A stretch of DNA of 64,000 nucleotides from a bacterium (GCA_029565685.1 JAKQNR010000022.1:186001-250000), one strand, 5' to 3'. Positions 46,527 to 55,611 are shown, counted from the first letter of the stretch. The notes: generated by a model from the letters alone, not told the origin. Program-made: numbers and translations.

Positions 46527-46559
46527 ACGGTTTGATGGGCATGTATTCGCCCAGACCGT
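46527..46559. repeat. Hairpin H2 of the 46.5-kb structured region
   Basis: ACGGT (46527-46531) pairs with ACCGT (46555-46559); TGGGC (46536-46540) pairs with GCCCA (46549-46553); asymmetric internal loop and an 8-nt apical loop. Confidence 0.45.
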
Positions 46560-46575
46560 TCGCGCCTTGAGGGGA

Positions 46576-46647
46576 TACGGAGTGCATTTTCATGAGATCG
46601 ACCGCTGAGGGGAGGCGGTCGATCGGAGGAGGAAGATGCACTCCGTA
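46576..46647. repeat. Nested 72-nt hairpin H3 of the 46.5-kb structured region
   Basis: Outer stem 46576-46591 with 46632-46647: TACGGAGTGCA / TGCACTCCGTA perfect over 11 pairs, then five more with one wobble. After an internal loop, the inner stem GATCGACCGC / GCGGTCGATC (46596-46605, 46615-46624) is perfect over 10 pairs with a 9-nt loop. No coding potential. Confidence 0.7.
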
Positions 46648-46680
46648 CTTTATGCTCGTCTATCATGGCAGGCCGGAGGC

Positions 46681-46712
46681 CCGGGCCACGGGCGATCTGC
46701 CGGCCCGGTTTT
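46681..46712 (+). terminator. GC-rich hairpin H4 followed by T4
   Basis: CCGGGCC (46681-46687) pairs with GGCCCGG (46702-46708), with an inner GGC/GCC pair set, followed by TTTT (46709-46712). Terminator-like, 28 bp before the GH105 gene start, so it may end transcripts from the TonB/T9SS unit or attenuate read-through into GH105. Confidence 0.5.
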
Positions 46713-46739
46713 ACCTAAAGATTTGAACCTTCGCACGGG

Positions 46740-49028
46740 ATGGAGTGTATGAAGTGTACGTTGCTTGCATTGTTGGGACTGATTGGACAAATCTTGGCTT
46801 TTCCCGCTGAGAAGGAAGTTGTGTTTGTTGCGGCCAATCCGCTCAAGAGCGCACGGAATTTTGAAACCATCGAACTAAGCTGGAAAGAGCTCTCAATGCG
46901 ATTGCCGGGGCTGCGGCCTGATCGTTTTTCCCTGATGGATTTGAACACCGGCAAACAATTGGCAACGCAGATTTTGGATGCGGATGAAGACGGCCGCCCG
47001 GATCAACTGCTCTTTCAGACCGATTTCGGCAAGGATGATCCGCTTAAAACATTTCGTCTGGTCACGACTACGACCCCTTCCGCCCGTGTCAGCGGCAGAT
47101 TGTATGGTCGTTTTGTGCCGGAACGCAAGGATGATTTTGCCTGGGAAAACGATCGCATCGCCTTTCGCATGTACGGCCCGGCGCTTGAAGCCGAGATGAT
47201 CAGCAGTGGCGTCGATGTTTGGGCCAAGCGGGTTCCCTATCCGATCATCGATAAATGGTACGCCGCTGGTGATGGATCCTATCACAGAGATTCCGGCGAG
47301 GGTCTGGATTTTTACAGCGTGGGTCCAAGCCGGGGCTGCGGGGGCTCTGGCGTATGGGACGGCCGGTCGCTGCATGTTTCAAGAAATTTTAACTCCTATC
47401 GTTGCATTGCCAGCGGCCCGATCCGGCTGGTGTTTGAATTACGGTACGACCCATGGACGATAGCGGGCGACACGATTTCTGAGGTCAAACGAATCAGTCT
47501 CGATGCCGGTCACCATTTTAACCGTATCGAAAGTCTCTATCAGTCCACTCGATCGCTCCCAATCCACTTTGCCGCCGGCGTTGCGAAGCATGCGGACTGG
47601 CAAGCCGCGGTCGCATTCCACCGGCAACACGGATGGTTGAGCCAATGGGAAAGCCGCGACGACCATGGGGCTCTCGGATGCGCCGTCATTCTGGATCCCA
47701 ATGCGCTGATTGATTTTTATGAGCAAGACATAAACCATCTCGCCATCGGCAAAGCCAAGCCGGGTCAAGCTGTGCGCTATTATGCCGGCGCGGGCTGGAA
47801 TAGAAGCGGATACTTTAACGATCGAAAAGAGTGGGAGGCCTATGTCGACCGCTACGCTCAGGCTGTGCAAACTCCTGTTCAGATCACCTATTTGACCTCT
47901 GCCTCTTTGCGCCAAAAGCCTAAAGCAGAATCCTGGGCTCGTATTGTGGCCCGATCCATTATGAAAACGTATGCGGATCCGGCGGACATGGATGTGTACG
48001 GAAAAGGGTGGACTTATACCAACGGTTTTTTTCTCCACGGCCTTTACCGGCTGCAGCAAAAAGAACCGAACCAGGAATACCTGCGCTATATTCAGAAATG
48101 GCTGGACCACTATATCGATCAGGACGGCCGATTGATCTCTGCAGAATACAAAATGGAAGAGTACAAACTCGATGACGTCGAGGCGGGCAAGATCGCCCTG
48201 TTGATGTATCAAAAGACCGGCGATGCGCGTTATCGGCGGGCCTGCGAACAGCTGATCGAACAGCTGCAAAAGCAGCCCCGCACCATAGAGGGCGGATACT
48301 GGCACAAATTAGTTTATCCCTGGCAGATGTGGCTGGATGGCGTCTATATGGCGGATGCATTTCTGCTACAGTACGCCGCCGCCGTACAACAGCCGCAATG
48401 GGCTGACGAAGCGATCCGGCAGATTGAGCTGATCACCGCACACACTTTGGATAGGAAAAGCGGATTGTACTATCACGGCTGGGATGAACGGAAAAATCCG
48501 GTTTGGGCTGATCCGGTCACCGGCGCCTCGCCATGTTTCTGGGGCCGTGCGCTCGGCTGGTTCGCCATGGCATTGGTCGACGGTCTGGATGCGTTGGACG
48601 CCCTACATCCGCAGAGGGAGCGATTGCTGCGGATCCTCAAAGATCTTTCGGCTGCAGTGGTTAAATTTCAGGACCCTGAGACCGGGCTCTGGTACCAGGT
48701 GGTGGACCGCGGGGATCATTCGGCGAATTGGCATGAGACCTCCTGTTCTGCCATGTTCAGCTACGCCCTGGCACGATCGGTTCATCAGGGCTATCTGCCG
48801 AAGAAATATCTCAAAAATGCGGAAAAGGCGTTCCAGGGTCTATGCGATCATCATGTCTATTTCGATGAACAGGGGCTGTTTTATCTGACCGGCACGGTCA
48901 AAGTGGGTACGCTCAATTTTGCCAGCTCCCAGGGCGATTTTAACTACTATGTGAGCACGGATCGCCGCATTAATGATTTTAAAGGCGTGGCTGCGTTTTT
49001 GTTCGCCGCTCTGGAATTGAATCGATAG
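46740..49028 (+). CDS. DUF4861-GH105 fusion: unsaturated rhamnogalacturonyl hydrolase
   Basis: A 762-residue exported protein. Signal peptide about 1-20. Residues about 27-390 match the DUF4861 type (FVAANPLKSARNFETIELSW, DADEDGRPDQLLFQTDF, GVDVWAKRVPYPIIDKWY). Residues about 395-762 are a GH88/GH105 (alpha/alpha)6 barrel: DD479 region in YKLDDVEAGK, catalytic Asp533 in WQMWLDGVYMADAF, His579 in YYHGWDE, and the sugar-binding GRALGWFAM (Arg603, Trp607). It hydrates the 4,5-unsaturated galacturonyl end left by rhamnogalacturonan lyases. ATG 46740 or 46749 could be the start; both keep the signal peptide. The next gene starts 10 bp downstream. Confidence 0.92.
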   Translation: MECMKCTLLALLGLIGQILAFPAEKEVVFVAANPLKSARNFETIELSWKELSMRLPGLRPDRFSLMDLNTGKQLATQILDADEDGRPDQLLFQTDFGKDDPLKTFRLVTTTTPSARVSGRLYGRFVPERKDDFAWENDRIAFRMYGPALEAEMISSGVDVWAKRVPYPIIDKWYAAGDGSYHRDSGEGLDFYSVGPSRGCGGSGVWDGRSLHVSRNFNSYRCIASGPIRLVFELRYDPWTIAGDTISEVKRISLDAGHHFNRIESLYQSTRSLPIHFAAGVAKHADWQAAVAFHRQHGWLSQWESRDDHGALGCAVILDPNALIDFYEQDINHLAIGKAKPGQAVRYYAGAGWNRSGYFNDRKEWEAYVDRYAQAVQTPVQITYLTSASLRQKPKAESWARIVARSIMKTYADPADMDVYGKGWTYTNGFFLHGLYRLQQKEPNQEYLRYIQKWLDHYIDQDGRLISAEYKMEEYKLDDVEAGKIALLMYQKTGDARYRRACEQLIEQLQKQPRTIEGGYWHKLVYPWQMWLDGVYMADAFLLQYAAAVQQPQWADEAIRQIELITAHTLDRKSGLYYHGWDERKNPVWADPVTGASPCFWGRALGWFAMALVDGLDALDALHPQRERLLRILKDLSAAVVKFQDPETGLWYQVVDRGDHSANWHETSCSAMFSYALARSVHQGYLPKKYLKNAEKAFQGLCDHHVYFDEQGLFYLTGTVKVGTLNFASSQGDFNYYVSTDRRINDFKGVAAFLFAALELNR

Positions 49029-49038
49029 AGAGCGCAAA

Positions 49039-49872
49039 ATGAGCCCATTGAAAAAAGTATGGTTCGCGATTCTGCTGGGATCGCTGGCGATTTTGTCCGA
49101 GCAAGCGGCTGCGAGGGTGATTCCCGGAAAGGCCAATCGCCATAAGGTGGTGGGATTGGACAATTATTACAACCGCGAGTTTCATCAAGTTGAGGGCTGT
49201 CCCCCGCAACCTTTTCATTATCTTTGGGAAGATGCGAGGGACAGCGGTTTTTCCGGACTGGCGGCCGTCATTCAGGGACTCGGCGCTCAGATCGCCAAAG
49301 TTACACAAGCCCCCGATGCCTCCTCTTTGGAAAAATTGAGCATCTACATTATTGTCGATCCAGACACGCCTGAGGAAACCGACTCGCCCAATTTTATCGC
49401 TGAACAGGATATCACGCTCATCGCAGATTGGGTCGCCGGCGGCGGCGTGCTGATGCTGTTGGCCAACGACAAGGATCATTGCGAGTTGCAACATCTCAAC
49501 CGCTTGGCGGAAACCTTTGGCATCCATTTCAACGAAGATCTGCGCAACACAGTCATCAGGGATAATTATACTACCGGCCGTTTTACCGTATTCCCGGCCC
49601 ATCCGCTGTTTATCGGTGTCGACCAAATCTTTCTCAAGGAAATTTGCACTTTGCGTTTGCAGCTTCCGGCTGTGGCGATATTGCAGGATGGTCAAGATGT
49701 CGTCATGGCCCTGTCTAAGTATGGCCAAGGATATGTGTATGCCGTCGGCGATCCCTGGTTGTACAACGAGTATCTGGACGGCTACAAACTGCCGCCGCAG
49801 TATGAGAATACCAAAGCTGCCAACAATTTATTTTTATGGCTGTTGGATTTGGCCAGAGAACCGAAACAGTAA
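49039..49872 (+). CDS. Secreted DUF4350/GATase-like protein
   Basis: A 277-residue exported protein: signal peptide about 1-26 (VWFAILLGSLAILSEQAAA). It contains a Rossmann-like half-domain with IYIIVDPDTPEE, LIADWVAGGGVLMLLANDK and KYGQGYVYAVGDPWLYNEY, a pattern of DUF4350 or glutamine-amidotransferase-like periplasmic proteins. The catalytic Cys of true amidotransferases is not seen. Such genes often stand beside GH105 genes in FCB pectin loci; here it starts 10 bp after GH105 and 182 bp before the FucI-like gene. Function unknown; a sugar-binding or chaperone role is speculation. Confidence 0.78.
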   Translation: MSPLKKVWFAILLGSLAILSEQAAARVIPGKANRHKVVGLDNYYNREFHQVEGCPPQPFHYLWEDARDSGFSGLAAVIQGLGAQIAKVTQAPDASSLEKLSIYIIVDPDTPEETDSPNFIAEQDITLIADWVAGGGVLMLLANDKDHCELQHLNRLAETFGIHFNEDLRNTVIRDNYTTGRFTVFPAHPLFIGVDQIFLKEICTLRLQLPAVAILQDGQDVVMALSKYGQGYVYAVGDPWLYNEYLDGYKLPPQYENTKAANNLFLWLLDLAREPKQ

Positions 49873-50054
49873 AAAATGAACCGCCTGAGGTAATCAACCG
49901 CTTCAAAGCGTCCATTCCTTTTCTGCCAGTTTCTTGCGCCTTTCACCCGTCGCGAATCAAGTTTATCTTGCTTTGCATTTCTGTTATTAGCATATTTACG
50001 GCAGAGACCCCTAATCTAGAAGAATTTCATTCTTTGCTCAGGAGAACTAATCCT

Positions 50055-51602
50055 ATGAATCCCGTCAAACATTCTGCAGGATGCAACGGCTGTTTGTGGA
50101 GTCGGAGACACTTTTTAGGCGCCGGCGCCATGCTGCCGTTGGCCGCTCCGAGTCTGGTTCAGCAGGCCTCGGCCGCAGCAAAACTGCGCATCCGGGTGAT
50201 TTACTCCCTGCACGGTCCCCAGCAGACGATCCCGGACTGGCCCAACAAGGGATTTGATTTTGTGCCGGTCATGGAAAAGTTCAACAACGCCCTGTCGCGC
50301 CGCTTTCCCCGTATGACGTTCCTGCCCACCATGGCCACGGGGGAAGAACAGGCGAAGAAAATTCTCAACGACGATCAAACCAATGCCGTCGACGGTTATA
50401 TCGTCTTTCAGATGAATTGCTGGAATAAAGTGGTGCAGACTATAGCCACCTCCGGCAAGCCGGTGCTCTATGTGGACTTTCAATTTGCCGGCAGCGGCGG
50501 CTTTTTGGTATACAGCGCCAGATTTTTACGCGAAAGAACCGCTAATGTCGGATTTATCGCCTCCTCGCGGCTGGAGGATCTGTTCGCTGCGGTCCAATGC
50601 TTTGAAAAAACGAAAAAGAGAGGCGCTGCGGACGGCTTTGCCAATGCGGTTGCCGAAGTGCGCATCAAGCATACGGCCAGAGCGGGCGACCTCACCTGTC
50701 TGCCTGATCCGCTGCAGACGCTCTCTGCGCAAGAGTGCGCGCAGCAGATAAAACAAGCAAAAATTTTGGCGGTGCGCGGGACCGATTCAGGATCGGCGCC
50801 GTCCATGATGACCGTTCCGGTGGTCTATGTGTCCTTCAGCGAGGTGAATGAGGCCTGGGCCGCTGCGGACAAAGACGAAAGCCGCGCCATCGCCGACTTG
50901 TGGCAAAGCAGCGCCGCTCTGGTGGAGGGCGTTTCACGCGAAACGCTGGAACAATCCGCGGCCATGTATCTGGCGGAGAAAGCCGTGATGAAAAAGTACG
51001 ACGCCAATGCCATCACGATCAACTGTCTCGGCGGCTTTTACGGAGGCCATATTCACGCTTATCCTTGTCTCGGTTTCCATCAACTGGCCAACGAGGGCCT
51101 GATCGGTGGTTGTGAATGCGATGTGCGTTCTGCCTCGGCCATGGTCACGCTGAACGCCTTGACCAAGGGTCGTCCCGGCTACATCTCCGATCCAGTGATC
51201 GATACCGCCAAACGGCAGATCATCTATGCTCACTGCGTGGCCTCGAATCGGGTTTTTGGACCGGCTGGTCCTGCCAATCCCTTTCAAATATTGACTCACT
51301 CCGAAGACCGGCAGGGCGCCTCTGTGCGTTCGGTCATGCCTGTCGGCTATCTCACCACCACCATCGAGATTCACCCGGATCGAAACGAAATCCTGATGCA
51401 TCAGGCAAAAACAGTGGACAACGATCCGGATGATCGGGCCTGCCGCACCAAGCTGGCCGCCGAGCCCATCGGCGATATAGAAAAATTATTCGCTTACTGG
51501 GACCAGTTTGGATGGCATCGCGTGACCTGCTACGGCGATCTCAAGGAACCGATCAACGCTTTGGCCGACGAGCTGGGATGGAAAGTCGTTGAAGAAGCTT
51601 AG
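50055..51602 (+). CDS. Tat-exported L-fucose isomerase-like protein
   Basis: A 515-residue protein with a twin-arginine signal: CLWSRRHFLGAGAMLPLAAP (Arg17-Arg18) followed by a cut near QQASAAA. The mature part resembles the FucI/AraA isomerase fold, with PCLGFHQLANEGLIGGCECD near 335-350 echoing the glutamate motif of fucose isomerases, and DGYIVFQMNCWNKVVQTIA in the first domain. Such enzymes are normally cytosolic; this one should be folded with its metal before export. ATG 50055 with AGGAGAAC upstream is chosen over an earlier in-frame ATG at 49836 inside the previous gene. It is 8 bp before GH2. Activity is unproven. Confidence 0.75.
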   Translation: MNPVKHSAGCNGCLWSRRHFLGAGAMLPLAAPSLVQQASAAAKLRIRVIYSLHGPQQTIPDWPNKGFDFVPVMEKFNNALSRRFPRMTFLPTMATGEEQAKKILNDDQTNAVDGYIVFQMNCWNKVVQTIATSGKPVLYVDFQFAGSGGFLVYSARFLRERTANVGFIASSRLEDLFAAVQCFEKTKKRGAADGFANAVAEVRIKHTARAGDLTCLPDPLQTLSAQECAQQIKQAKILAVRGTDSGSAPSMMTVPVVYVSFSEVNEAWAAADKDESRAIADLWQSSAALVEGVSRETLEQSAAMYLAEKAVMKKYDANAITINCLGGFYGGHIHAYPCLGFHQLANEGLIGGCECDVRSASAMVTLNALTKGRPGYISDPVIDTAKRQIIYAHCVASNRVFGPAGPANPFQILTHSEDRQGASVRSVMPVGYLTTTIEIHPDRNEILMHQAKTVDNDPDDRACRTKLAAEPIGDIEKLFAYWDQFGWHRVTCYGDLKEPINALADELGWKVVEEA

Positions 51603-51610
51603 CCTGAGAG

Positions 51611-54268
51611 ATGATCATGATCGGTCTCGGGATACATCGCCTGTCCCGGTCGCTAGGTGTTTGCTTGTCGCTTTTTCCTCTGGTGGTGAATATGCCCATA
51701 TCCAGCACGACAACCGTTTCCCTGCGATCCCGCGAAGGTTTCAACAGCGAATGGCGCTTCACCCGGGAAGATCCGTCCGCATTGGACGATGCACTGTCCT
51801 ACACAAAGGTCAAAACCTGGCTGCTCCCGGCGGTCGATGAATTCCGCAATTTCACGACCAGCGACCGTTCTCCAGCACAGGCCGGGCCAACGCCTCAGGC
51901 GCCCTATGCACAACCGGAATTTGACGACCGCGGTTGGCGCGCCCTGACTCTGCCCCATGATTGGGGCATTGAAGGGGCTTTTCACCAAGACCACCCGGGT
52001 GAGACAGGAAAGCTGGCCTGGTGGGGCATAGGTTGGTACCGAAAAACATTTCAAATTCCTGCCTCGGATGCAGGCAAGCGCATTTATCTGGATATCGACG
52101 GCGCCATGTCCTATTCCATGGTCTGGCTGAACGGTCACTGGGTCGGCGGATGGCCTTATGGCTATTCTTCCTTCCGCTTGGATCTGACGCCCTGGATTCA
52201 AGCAGGCCGAACGAATGTGCTGGCGGTCAGATTGGATAATCCGCAAGAGTCTTCGCGCTGGTATCCGGGCGCAGGGCTTTATCGCAATGTCTGGCTGGTC
52301 AAGACGGATCCGGTCCATGTCGCCCATTGGGGCGTCTTTATCACTACGCCGTTGGTTACAGCCCAGCTGGCGCTGGTGGATCTGCAGGTCGTTGTGCAGA
52401 ACGATCTGGCAGAGGAGAGTGAGGTGGAGGTGGTTACTCGGCTTTATGATATGGATAAAGACGGGAGGCCGTCCGGCCCACCGGTCGCCACTGCTTCTTC
52501 TACGGTTGTCCGCGTTGCCCCTGGACGGCAGGCCTTTGCTCACGCCAGCATCCCCGTTGCAGCGCCGCGGCTGTGGAGTTTACGAGATCCACAGCGTTAT
52601 GTCGCGATAACCCGTCTCAGCCGGTCCGGAACGCTTTGCGATGAAGTGGAGACGCCGTTCGGCATTCGCTCCATTACAGTGGAAAGCGAAAAGGGCTTTT
52701 ATTTGAACGGCGAAAGAGTGCAATTTCAAGGCGTTTGTATGCATCACGACCTCGGCGCCCTGGGCTCTGCCGTTTATGTGGCCGCATTGCAACGTCAGAT
52801 CAAGATGCTGCAGGAGATGGGCTGCAATGCCATCCGCACCAGTCACAATCCGCCGGCGCCGGAACTGCTGGAGCTGTGTGACCGCATGGGCATGCTGGTG
52901 ATGGACGAAGCCTTTGACTGCTGGCAAAAGGGCAAGAAGAAAAATGATTATCACCTGCTCTTTGACGACTGGCATGAGGCGGATCTGCGCGCGCTGGTTC
53001 GCCGCGACCGCAACCATCCCTGCGTCGTGTTGTGGAGCATCGGCAATGAAGTGCCGGACCAGTGGCAACCGGAAGGGTGGAAGCTGGCCGCACATCTGGC
53101 CGCTATCGTTCGCGAAGAGGACCGCAGCCGTTTTATCACCAGCGGTTTCAACAACACGGATGCCGGTTATAACGGCTTTCAAAAGGCGGTGGATATCGTT
53201 GGATTTAATTATAAACCCTTTGAATACGGCCGCTTTCATCAGCACGATCCGTCGATACCAGTGATGGGCAGCGAGACTTCTTCCTGCGTCAGTTCGCGCG
53301 GGGACTATTTTTTCCCGGTGGACGAAGATAAAGCCCTCGGCCGAGTGAATTTTCAGGTCAGTTCCTATGACCTCTATGCCCCACCCTGGGCCTTTCCACC
53401 GGATGTAGAGTTTCGCGGTCTGGACAACGCGCCCTATGCGCTGGGTGAGTTTGTCTGGACCGGATTCGATTATCTCGGTGAACCCACGCCCTATGGAGAC
53501 GATGCCGACGACGCGATGATTCTTACTGATCCAGAGCTTCGCCAAAGGGCGAAAAACGATCGTGAAAGCGTCGGAAGGATTCGCATTCCATCACGCAGCT
53601 CTTATTTTGGCATCATCGATCTGGCCGGCCTAAAGAAAGACCGGTTCTTCCTTTATCAGAGCCGGTGGCGGCCGGATTGGCCCATGGCGCATATCCTGCC
53701 CCATTGGAATTGGCCGGAACGAACCGGTCAGATCACGCCGGTGCATGTCTACACTTCCGGCGATGAGGCCGAGTTGTTTTTGAATGGCAATTCACTCGGT
53801 ATTAAACGTAAAGCCGCCGGCGAATATCGCCTGCGCTGGGATGATGTGATCTATGAGCCGGGTGAGCTGCGGGTGGAAGCCTTTAAAGGAGGAAAACCAT
53901 GGGCACAGGATAGGGTGCGCACCACCGGACCGGCTGCACGGCTGCAGCTGAGTGTGGATCGGTCTATCATTCGAGCTGATGGCCTTGATCTGGCCTTTGC
54001 CACGTTGACTGTTCAGGACGAACAGGGTTTACCAGTCCCTCGCTCTGGACCGCTCATCAGCTATCAGCTGAGCGGTCCGGGGCTGATAGCGGCTATTGAC
54101 AATGGAGATGCAACCAGCCATTCCGCTTTTCAATCGACGACCGGCCGCGCATATAATGGTCAGGCGCTCATCGTCATTCGCAGTGTGCGCAACCATCCAG
54201 GGGTTATCCGGCTTGAGGCGATGTCCGGTTCTTTGAAAGGTTGCTTTATCACCATTCAAAGCAAATAG
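51611..54268 (+). CDS. Secreted beta-galactosidase-type glycoside hydrolase, GH2
   Basis: An 885-residue exported enzyme. The N-terminus has a hydrophobic stretch (about 14-28) acting as signal. The sugar-binding jelly-roll domain has TLPHDWGIEGAF and YDIDGAMSYSMVWLNG-like sequence, then an Ig-like domain and the TIM barrel from about 360. The acid/base is Glu480 in LWSIGNEVPD and the nucleophile Glu555 in PVMGSETSSC. C-terminal DUF4982-like and Ig-like domains cover about 680-885. The start may be 51611 or 51617. It follows the FucI-like gene by 8 bp. Activity on beta-galactosides from galactan or arabinogalactan is likely from context. Confidence 0.92.
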   Translation: MIMIGLGIHRLSRSLGVCLSLFPLVVNMPISSTTTVSLRSREGFNSEWRFTREDPSALDDALSYTKVKTWLLPAVDEFRNFTTSDRSPAQAGPTPQAPYAQPEFDDRGWRALTLPHDWGIEGAFHQDHPGETGKLAWWGIGWYRKTFQIPASDAGKRIYLDIDGAMSYSMVWLNGHWVGGWPYGYSSFRLDLTPWIQAGRTNVLAVRLDNPQESSRWYPGAGLYRNVWLVKTDPVHVAHWGVFITTPLVTAQLALVDLQVVVQNDLAEESEVEVVTRLYDMDKDGRPSGPPVATASSTVVRVAPGRQAFAHASIPVAAPRLWSLRDPQRYVAITRLSRSGTLCDEVETPFGIRSITVESEKGFYLNGERVQFQGVCMHHDLGALGSAVYVAALQRQIKMLQEMGCNAIRTSHNPPAPELLELCDRMGMLVMDEAFDCWQKGKKKNDYHLLFDDWHEADLRALVRRDRNHPCVVLWSIGNEVPDQWQPEGWKLAAHLAAIVREEDRSRFITSGFNNTDAGYNGFQKAVDIVGFNYKPFEYGRFHQHDPSIPVMGSETSSCVSSRGDYFFPVDEDKALGRVNFQVSSYDLYAPPWAFPPDVEFRGLDNAPYALGEFVWTGFDYLGEPTPYGDDADDAMILTDPELRQRAKNDRESVGRIRIPSRSSYFGIIDLAGLKKDRFFLYQSRWRPDWPMAHILPHWNWPERTGQITPVHVYTSGDEAELFLNGNSLGIKRKAAGEYRLRWDDVIYEPGELRVEAFKGGKPWAQDRVRTTGPAARLQLSVDRSIIRADGLDLAFATLTVQDEQGLPVPRSGPLISYQLSGPGLIAAIDNGDATSHSAFQSTTGRAYNGQALIVIRSVRNHPGVIRLEAMSGSLKGCFITIQSK

Positions 54269-54274
54269 CAAATG

Positions 54275-54337
54275 TGGGGCGCGGAGCTTTCGCTTCCGCG
54301 CGGATGGGTGCACGCGGACGAGGACGTCCGCGCCCCA
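54275..54337. repeat. REP-like three-armed palindrome after GH2
   Basis: TGGGGCGCGGA (54275-54285) and TCCGCGCCCCA (54327-54337) form a perfect 11-bp outer inverted repeat. Inside, GCGCGGA (54279-54285) can instead pair with TCCGCGC (54295-54301), and CGCGGAC (54313-54319) with GTCCGCG (54326-54332). The outer stem and the two inner hairpins share bases and exclude each other. Starts 6 bp after the GH2 stop; no T run. This is the style of REP/BIME elements. Confidence 0.6.
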
Positions 54338-54428
54338 TAGGAGTTCGCTTTTAGATGGAACGCACAAGATCAGCTTGTACAGTCGGCGAAAAGGCAGGGA
54401 TCCATTTTCCCCGCGATTCGTAAAAATA

Positions 54429-54458
54429 TTGGCATCTCCAGCGGATTTGTGTTATATT
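54429..54458 (+). promoter_or_regulatory. Promoter of cfa
   Basis: TTGGCA (54429-54434), 18-bp spacer, TATATT (54453-54458), 34 bp before ATG 54493. Confidence 0.55.
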
Positions 54459-54492
54459 TATATATAGCAGCTTTTCGAAAAGGAGGTGGATT

Positions 54493-55611
54493 ATGGTGAA
54501 TCAATATGCCTTGATGCTCCATGAACTCCTCTCGACCGCCGCCATAACCATCAATGGTCCCGCACGCCACGATATTCAAATTCTAAATCCGGATTTCTAT
54601 CCCCGCGTCATGAAACAAGGCCATCTGGGTCTCGGCGAAAGCTATATGGATGGCTGGTGGGAGTGCGAAGCGCTTGATGAGCTCATCTGCCGCGTGCTCT
54701 TAGCCAAGTTGGACGAACGTGTGTCCGGCGATCATCGCGTCTGGATGCTGGCACTGCGCGCCCGTTTTTTCAATATGCAGTCGCCCCGCCGCGCTTTTCA
54801 GGTAGGCGAACATCACTATGATATCGGCAATGACCTGTATATGGCCATGCTCGACCGGTTGATGAACTATTCCTGCGGGTATTGGCAGAATGCGGATTCA
54901 CTCGATGCCGCGCAGGAGGCGAAATTGGATCTGATCTGCAGAAAGCTCAACCTGCACGATGGCATGTCGGTCCTGGATATCGGCTGCGGTTGGGGAGGCT
55001 TTGCACGATTTGCCGCGGAAAAGTACAAGGTGAACGTCGTGGGCACAACCGTTTCCCGCGAGCAGCGCGCCTTGGGCATGGAATTATGTCGGGATTTGCC
55101 CATCGAGATCCGCCTGCAGGATTATCGGCAGACCACCGGCCGCTTTGACCGGGTGGTCTCCATCGGTATGCTCGAACATGTCGGCTATCGAAATTACCGT
55201 ACCTTTATGCAAGTGCTCGACCGTTGCCTCGCCACGAATGGGATCGTGCTCCTGCATACCATCGGTACGGATGAAAGTTCAACCGCCTCTAATCCATGGA
55301 CGCAGAAATATATTTTCCCCAACGGCATGCTTCCCTCTCTAGCCCAGTTGACCAAAGCGATGGAGGGCTATTTCGTGGTAGAGGACCTGCACAATATAGG
55401 ACCTCATTACGATCCGACGTTGATGGCCTGGTATGATAATTTCAAACGTGCCTGGCCGCAGCTGGCCGATAAGTACGGCGATCGGTTCTACCGTATGTGG
55501 CGATTTTATCTGCTCAGCAGCGCCGGAGGCTTTCGCGCGCGCCACTGCCAGGTCTGGCAGTTGGTGCTGACGCGCAAAGGAAGCCGGCAGCCGGATTGCC
55601 GTTTACGCTGA
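54493..55611 (+). CDS. cfa: Cyclopropane-fatty-acyl-phospholipid synthase
   Basis: A 372-residue SAM-dependent enzyme that adds a methylene across unsaturated phospholipid acyl chains. The hallmark HHYDIGNDLYMAMLD (108-121) precedes the SAM-binding motif VLDIGCGWGGF (160-170); SCGYW (127-131) and SIGMLEHVG are also typical. Length matches E. coli Cfa (382). AAAAGGAGGTGG before ATG 54493 is a strong Shine-Dalgarno. A single-gene unit with its own promoter, convergent with the minus-strand operon that follows. Confidence 0.96.
   Translation: MVNQYALMLHELLSTAAITINGPARHDIQILNPDFYPRVMKQGHLGLGESYMDGWWECEALDELICRVLLAKLDERVSGDHRVWMLALRARFFNMQSPRRAFQVGEHHYDIGNDLYMAMLDRLMNYSCGYWQNADSLDAAQEAKLDLICRKLNLHDGMSVLDIGCGWGGFARFAAEKYKVNVVGTTVSREQRALGMELCRDLPIEIRLQDYRQTTGRFDRVVSIGMLEHVGYRNYRTFMQVLDRCLATNGIVLLHTIGTDESSTASNPWTQKYIFPNGMLPSLAQLTKAMEGYFVVEDLHNIGPHYDPTLMAWYDNFKRAWPQLADKYGDRFYRMWRFYLLSSAGGFRARHCQVWQLVLTRKGSRQPDCRLR

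Noticed and set aside
46576..46647. Integron attC site
   Set aside because: The long palindrome lacks the conserved R' and R'' core sites (GTTRRRY/RYYYAAC) and no integrase or cassette neighbours are present.
49836..50054. N-terminal extension of the Tat FucI-like gene
   Set aside because: It would overlap the DUF4350-like gene and put 73 residues before the twin-arginine signal. ATG 50055 has a Shine-Dalgarno and gives a proper Tat start.
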